Shown here: positions 7,162 through 8,958 of the stretch, in pieces | Numbering within the stretch: position 1 is the stretch's first letter | Layout: each line of letters starts with the position of its first letter | From: Flavobacteriales bacterium | Lineage (GTDB): Bacteria > Bacteroidota > Bacteroidia > Flavobacteriales > Parvicellaceae | Assembly: GCA_014239715.1 (NCBI GenBank) | Contig: JAAZYJ010000235.1 | Location: forward strand, 1 to 8,958 | Reading direction: 5' to 3' | DNA: 8,958 nt | Made by a program: the position numbers and the translations under genes | Notes under the pieces: generated by a model | What the model was told of the DNA's origin: nothing | The model's input: only the letters and a program-made list of their open reading frames with translations | Database searches by the model: none

Positions 7162-7195
7162 CGCTGTCACAATTATATTGGACAGCGTTTTTTTT
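7162..7195 (+). terminator. Strong intrinsic terminator after rpmB
   Basis: CGCTGTC (7162-7168) pairs with GACAGCG (7181-7187). Inside it CAAT pairs with ATTG around a TAT loop, with one bulged A at 7169, giving 11 bp in all. Eight T residues follow (7188-7195). It starts 25 bp after the rpmB stop and should end most rpmB transcripts before the peptidase gene. Confidence 0.9.
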
Positions 7196-7198
7196 GCT

Positions 7199-7233
7199 TT
7201 GAAAAAATAATCGAATCTGTTTGCTAATATTTG
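7199..7233 (+). promoter_or_regulatory. Candidate promoter of the aminopeptidase gene
   Basis: TAATATTTG at 7225-7233 contains a one-mismatch match to TAnnTTTG, and TTG at 7199-7201 lies 23-24 nt upstream. The predicted start near 7240 falls after the TTG codon at 7221 and before the ATG at 7266, which supports the ATG as the real start. Spacing is at the long end, so confidence is modest. Confidence 0.35.
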
Positions 7234-7265
7234 TTTCTTTATGGTTGAGTAATAACCTGATTGTT

Positions 7266-8696
7266 ATGTTGTGGAGAATTATAATCGGCTTAGGTGTATT
7301 GATGTATTTCGTCACTGGACATGCGCAAGAAGTTCCTGAAAGAAAAATTGAGAACACGAATGCTATCACCATTTATGATCAAGACCTTTTAAGCGCTGAA
7401 TTTCATGCGGGCAGAAGGGATCAGCTCAGGAAACGAATGGCAGATAACTCGGTTGCTATTTTTCTTGCTGCTCCGGTAAGGAACCGATCCAATGATGTCA
7501 ATTTTGAATATCATCAAAACCCCAACTTTTACTATTTCACGGGATTAAATGAGCCTCATGCTCTGGTCATGATATTCAAGAACCCAACAGTTGTTGATGG
7601 CCGTGAAGTCAATGAAGTGGTTTTTATGCAGGAAAAGGATCCGGAGACTGAGGTCTGGGATGGCAAACGTTACGGGACAACAGGGGCTCAAATGATTTTA
7701 GGTCTGGAAATGGCAAAAGAGAACAAATCTTTGCATGAATTAGATCTGGACCTGGATCAGTTTGATGAAGTGTATGTTCAAAAATTACATGATGATATTC
7801 GGGATGTTCCATTCAAAAACGGCGATTTATTTGACCTGAAAAGCAAATTGGATGTCAAACTTGATAAGGTGAAGGCAAAGCAACAAAACAGTAAACTCAA
7901 TCTGTGGTGTGCTGAGTTAAGGGAAATAAAAACGGAGGAGGAGCTGGTACTGCTGAGGCGGGCCATTGATATAACTTGTGACGCCCAACGGGAAATCATG
8001 CGCGCTTTGAACCCTTCCATGAAAGAATATCAGGCTGAGGCGTTGGTTGAGTATATTTTCAAGGACAATGGGGCAGAGTATCCGGGCTTCCCTTCGATTC
8101 TCGGTAGCGGAGAAAATTCGTGTATTTTACACTATACATCGAGCAGAAGACCCATGTCTAAGAATGACTTGCTGGTTTGTGATATTGGTGCGGAATATCA
8201 CGGATATACCGCCGATGTTACAAGGACTCTCCCTGCTAATGGAAAATACAGCTATGAGCAGGGAACGATTTATAAAATCGTTTTAGAAGCGCAACAAGCC
8301 GGTATCGACATTTGCAAAGAAGGAAAGAACTTCTGGGATCCAAATATTGCTGCAACTACTGTTCTGTCCCAAAGAATGAGGGAATTGGGAATCATAAAAA
8401 ATGCCTCTGAATTGCGCAGGTATTTTATGCATGGCACCTCTCATTATCTTGGACTCGATGTTCATGATGTCGGCAGGTATGGAAAACTGGAAGCAGGTCA
8501 GGTAATTACTGTGGAGCCGGGAATCTATATCCCGGAGGGATCTCCGTGTGACCAGAAATGGTGGAATATTGGGGTGAGGATCGAAGACGACATATTAATT
8601 ACAAAAGGTGACCCGATTAATTTGAGTGGGTGTGTGCCGAGAAAGGCTAAAGATATCGAAACACTGATGTTAGAAAAAAGCAGATTCATTGAGTGA
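7266..8696 (+). CDS. Exported Xaa-Pro aminopeptidase (aminopeptidase P, M24B)
   Basis: From ATG 7266 the product is 476 aa. A signal peptide covers residues 1-20 (LWR, hydrophobic core, GHA before Gln21), so it should act in the periplasm or outside. An AMP_N domain follows (about 30-170, with YYFTGLNEPHA at 89-99). The pita-bread M24 domain occupies about 225-455. It removes an N-terminal residue preceding proline, using two metal ions. All five metal ligands are visible: Asp306 and Asp317 in DIGAEYHGYTADVTRT, His393 in SHYLGLDVH, Glu417 in VEPGIY and Glu440 in RIEDD. The supporting His289 (HYT), His400 and Arg438 also match E. coli PepP in pattern. A TTG-started extension to 7221 would spoil the signal peptide. 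The gene lies between two ribosomal protein genes, after a terminator, so it probably has its own promoter. Confidence 0.93.
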   Translation: MLWRIIIGLGVLMYFVTGHAQEVPERKIENTNAITIYDQDLLSAEFHAGRRDQLRKRMADNSVAIFLAAPVRNRSNDVNFEYHQNPNFYYFTGLNEPHALVMIFKNPTVVDGREVNEVVFMQEKDPETEVWDGKRYGTTGAQMILGLEMAKENKSLHELDLDLDQFDEVYVQKLHDDIRDVPFKNGDLFDLKSKLDVKLDKVKAKQQNSKLNLWCAELREIKTEEELVLLRRAIDITCDAQREIMRALNPSMKEYQAEALVEYIFKDNGAEYPGFPSILGSGENSCILHYTSSRRPMSKNDLLVCDIGAEYHGYTADVTRTLPANGKYSYEQGTIYKIVLEAQQAGIDICKEGKNFWDPNIAATTVLSQRMRELGIIKNASELRRYFMHGTSHYLGLDVHDVGRYGKLEAGQVITVEPGIYIPEGSPCDQKWWNIGVRIEDDILITKGDPINLSGCVPRKAKDIETLMLEKSRFIE

Positions 8697-8702
8697 TTTT
8701 AT

Positions 8703-8732
8703 TTGGTCGCACGGAATTAATGCTTAAATTCG
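8703..8732 (+). promoter_or_regulatory. Candidate promoter of rpmG
   Basis: TTG at 8703-8705 and TAAATTCG at 8725-8732 are separated by 19 nt, the favoured Bacteroidota spacing. The second element matches TAnnTTTG except for one T to C change. The predicted start near 8739 leaves about 16 nt of leader before the ATG at 8755. This would let rpmG and its downstream gene be transcribed independently of the peptidase. Confidence 0.45.
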
Positions 8733-8754
8733 CAGCCCATTAGAATAAAGAGGA

Positions 8755-8937
8755 ATGGCAAAGAAAGGAAACAGAGTACAGGTAATACTAGAGTGCACAG
8801 AGCACAAGAATAGCGGTGTTTCGGGAACTTCACGATACATTACAACCAAGAACAGGAAGAATACTCCGGATAGAATGGAATTGAAAAAGTACAATCCAGT
8901 ATTGAAGAAGTACACGATCCATAAAGATATTAAATAA
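8755..8937 (+). CDS. rpmG: 50S ribosomal protein L33 (bL33)
   Basis: The 60-aa basic protein is recognisable as bL33 by [40 protein letters not shown] (39-46 at its centre) and the [15 protein letters not shown]-terminus. It is a structural protein of the large ribosomal subunit near the E site. Zinc-binding L33 proteins have two CxxC motifs; here only Cys14 remains, so this is the zinc-free form, matching the L28 encoded upstream. GAGG stands one base before the ATG, too close to work as a Shine-Dalgarno sequence. The next gene starts 8 nt after its stop, implying co-transcription. The opposite-strand frame at 8724-8915 is a shadow. Confidence 0.97.
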   Translation: MAKKGNRVQVILECTEHKNSGVSGTSRYITTKNRKNTPDRMELKKYNPVLKKYTIHKDIK

Positions 8938-8945
8938 AGTAAGTC

Positions 8946-8958
8946 ATGGCAAAAAAAG
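8946..8958 (+). CDS. Start of next gene, probably DUF4295 / bL38 (only MAKK visible)
   Basis: An ATG 8 nt after the rpmG stop opens a frame reading MAKK before the window ends. In Bacteroidota, rpmG is commonly followed by a short basic DUF4295 protein that begins with MAKK, then ftsY. I believe this is the protein named bL38 in the Flavobacterium johnsoniae ribosome structure. The identification rests on position and four residues only. Confidence 0.6.

Noticed and set aside
7221..7265. TTG-started extension of the aminopeptidase
   Set aside because: It would displace the signal peptide, and the promoter candidate predicts transcription starting after it.
7013..7372. Minus-strand 119-aa open frame across the rpmB end and the peptidase start
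   Set aside because: It runs opposite two sure genes and through a terminator, with no recognisable domain.
8747..8754. AAGAGGA as a Shine-Dalgarno site for rpmG
   Set aside because: GAGG is only one base from the ATG, too close for anti-SD pairing, and the phylum generally does not use it.
8724..8915. Minus-strand 63-aa hydrophobic open frame
   Set aside because: It is the reverse of rpmG; its Phe/Leu-rich composition is what antisense of a Lys-rich gene gives.

Overview
This window looks like chromosomal housekeeping DNA from a member of the Bacteroidota, possibly a Cytophagia-type marine or soil bacterium (the class is a guess). Three things point to the phylum: starts are AT-rich without convincing Shine-Dalgarno sequences; several promoter candidates resemble the Bacteroidota TTG / TAnnTTTG (-33/-7) consensus; and the 3' end has the Bacteroidota ribosomal protein order L33 followed by a small MAKK-starting gene. 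I see no mobile element, tRNA, rRNA, CRISPR array or phage gene. All large genes look intact. Genes fill the window: the longest gene-free stretches are 141 bp (6759-6899) and 129 bp (7137-7265).

Left part, minus strand (1-4614). Four genes read right to left with gaps of 51, 19 and 18 bp and look like an operon: a uridine-phosphorylase-type nucleoside phosphorylase, a SirB1-like transglutaminase-fold protein that seems to lack the catalytic Cys and Asp, a 775-aa membrane protein with about seven helices followed by a patatin-like lipase domain, and the first 130 codons of a DUF389 membrane protein that runs off the left edge. The DUF389 gene is easy to miss because it is cut by the window edge. 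The operon's leading gene has a promoter candidate lying directly on the U-tract of the preceding terminator.

Middle (4640-6758). A DUF4197 lipoprotein on the minus strand ends in a clear intrinsic terminator. It is divergent from cinA on the plus strand, with 60 bp between the likely start codons. CinA has both its MoaB/MogA-like and its NMN deamidase domains.

Right part, plus strand (6759-8958). rpmB (L28) has a promoter candidate, a short 5'-leader hairpin and a strong terminator. It is followed by an exported M24 aminopeptidase P, then rpmG (L33) with its own promoter candidate, then the first four codons of a gene that is probably the DUF4295 protein (thought to be ribosomal protein bL38). 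rpmB and rpmG are usually adjacent in this phylum, so the peptidase appears to have split a ribosomal pair. Both ribosomal proteins are of the zinc-ligand-free type.

I did not find a convincing new defence or mobile system. The most unusual material is the left operon, which joins a membrane-anchored patatin, a degenerate transglutaminase-fold protein, a nucleoside phosphorylase and a DUF389 protein.
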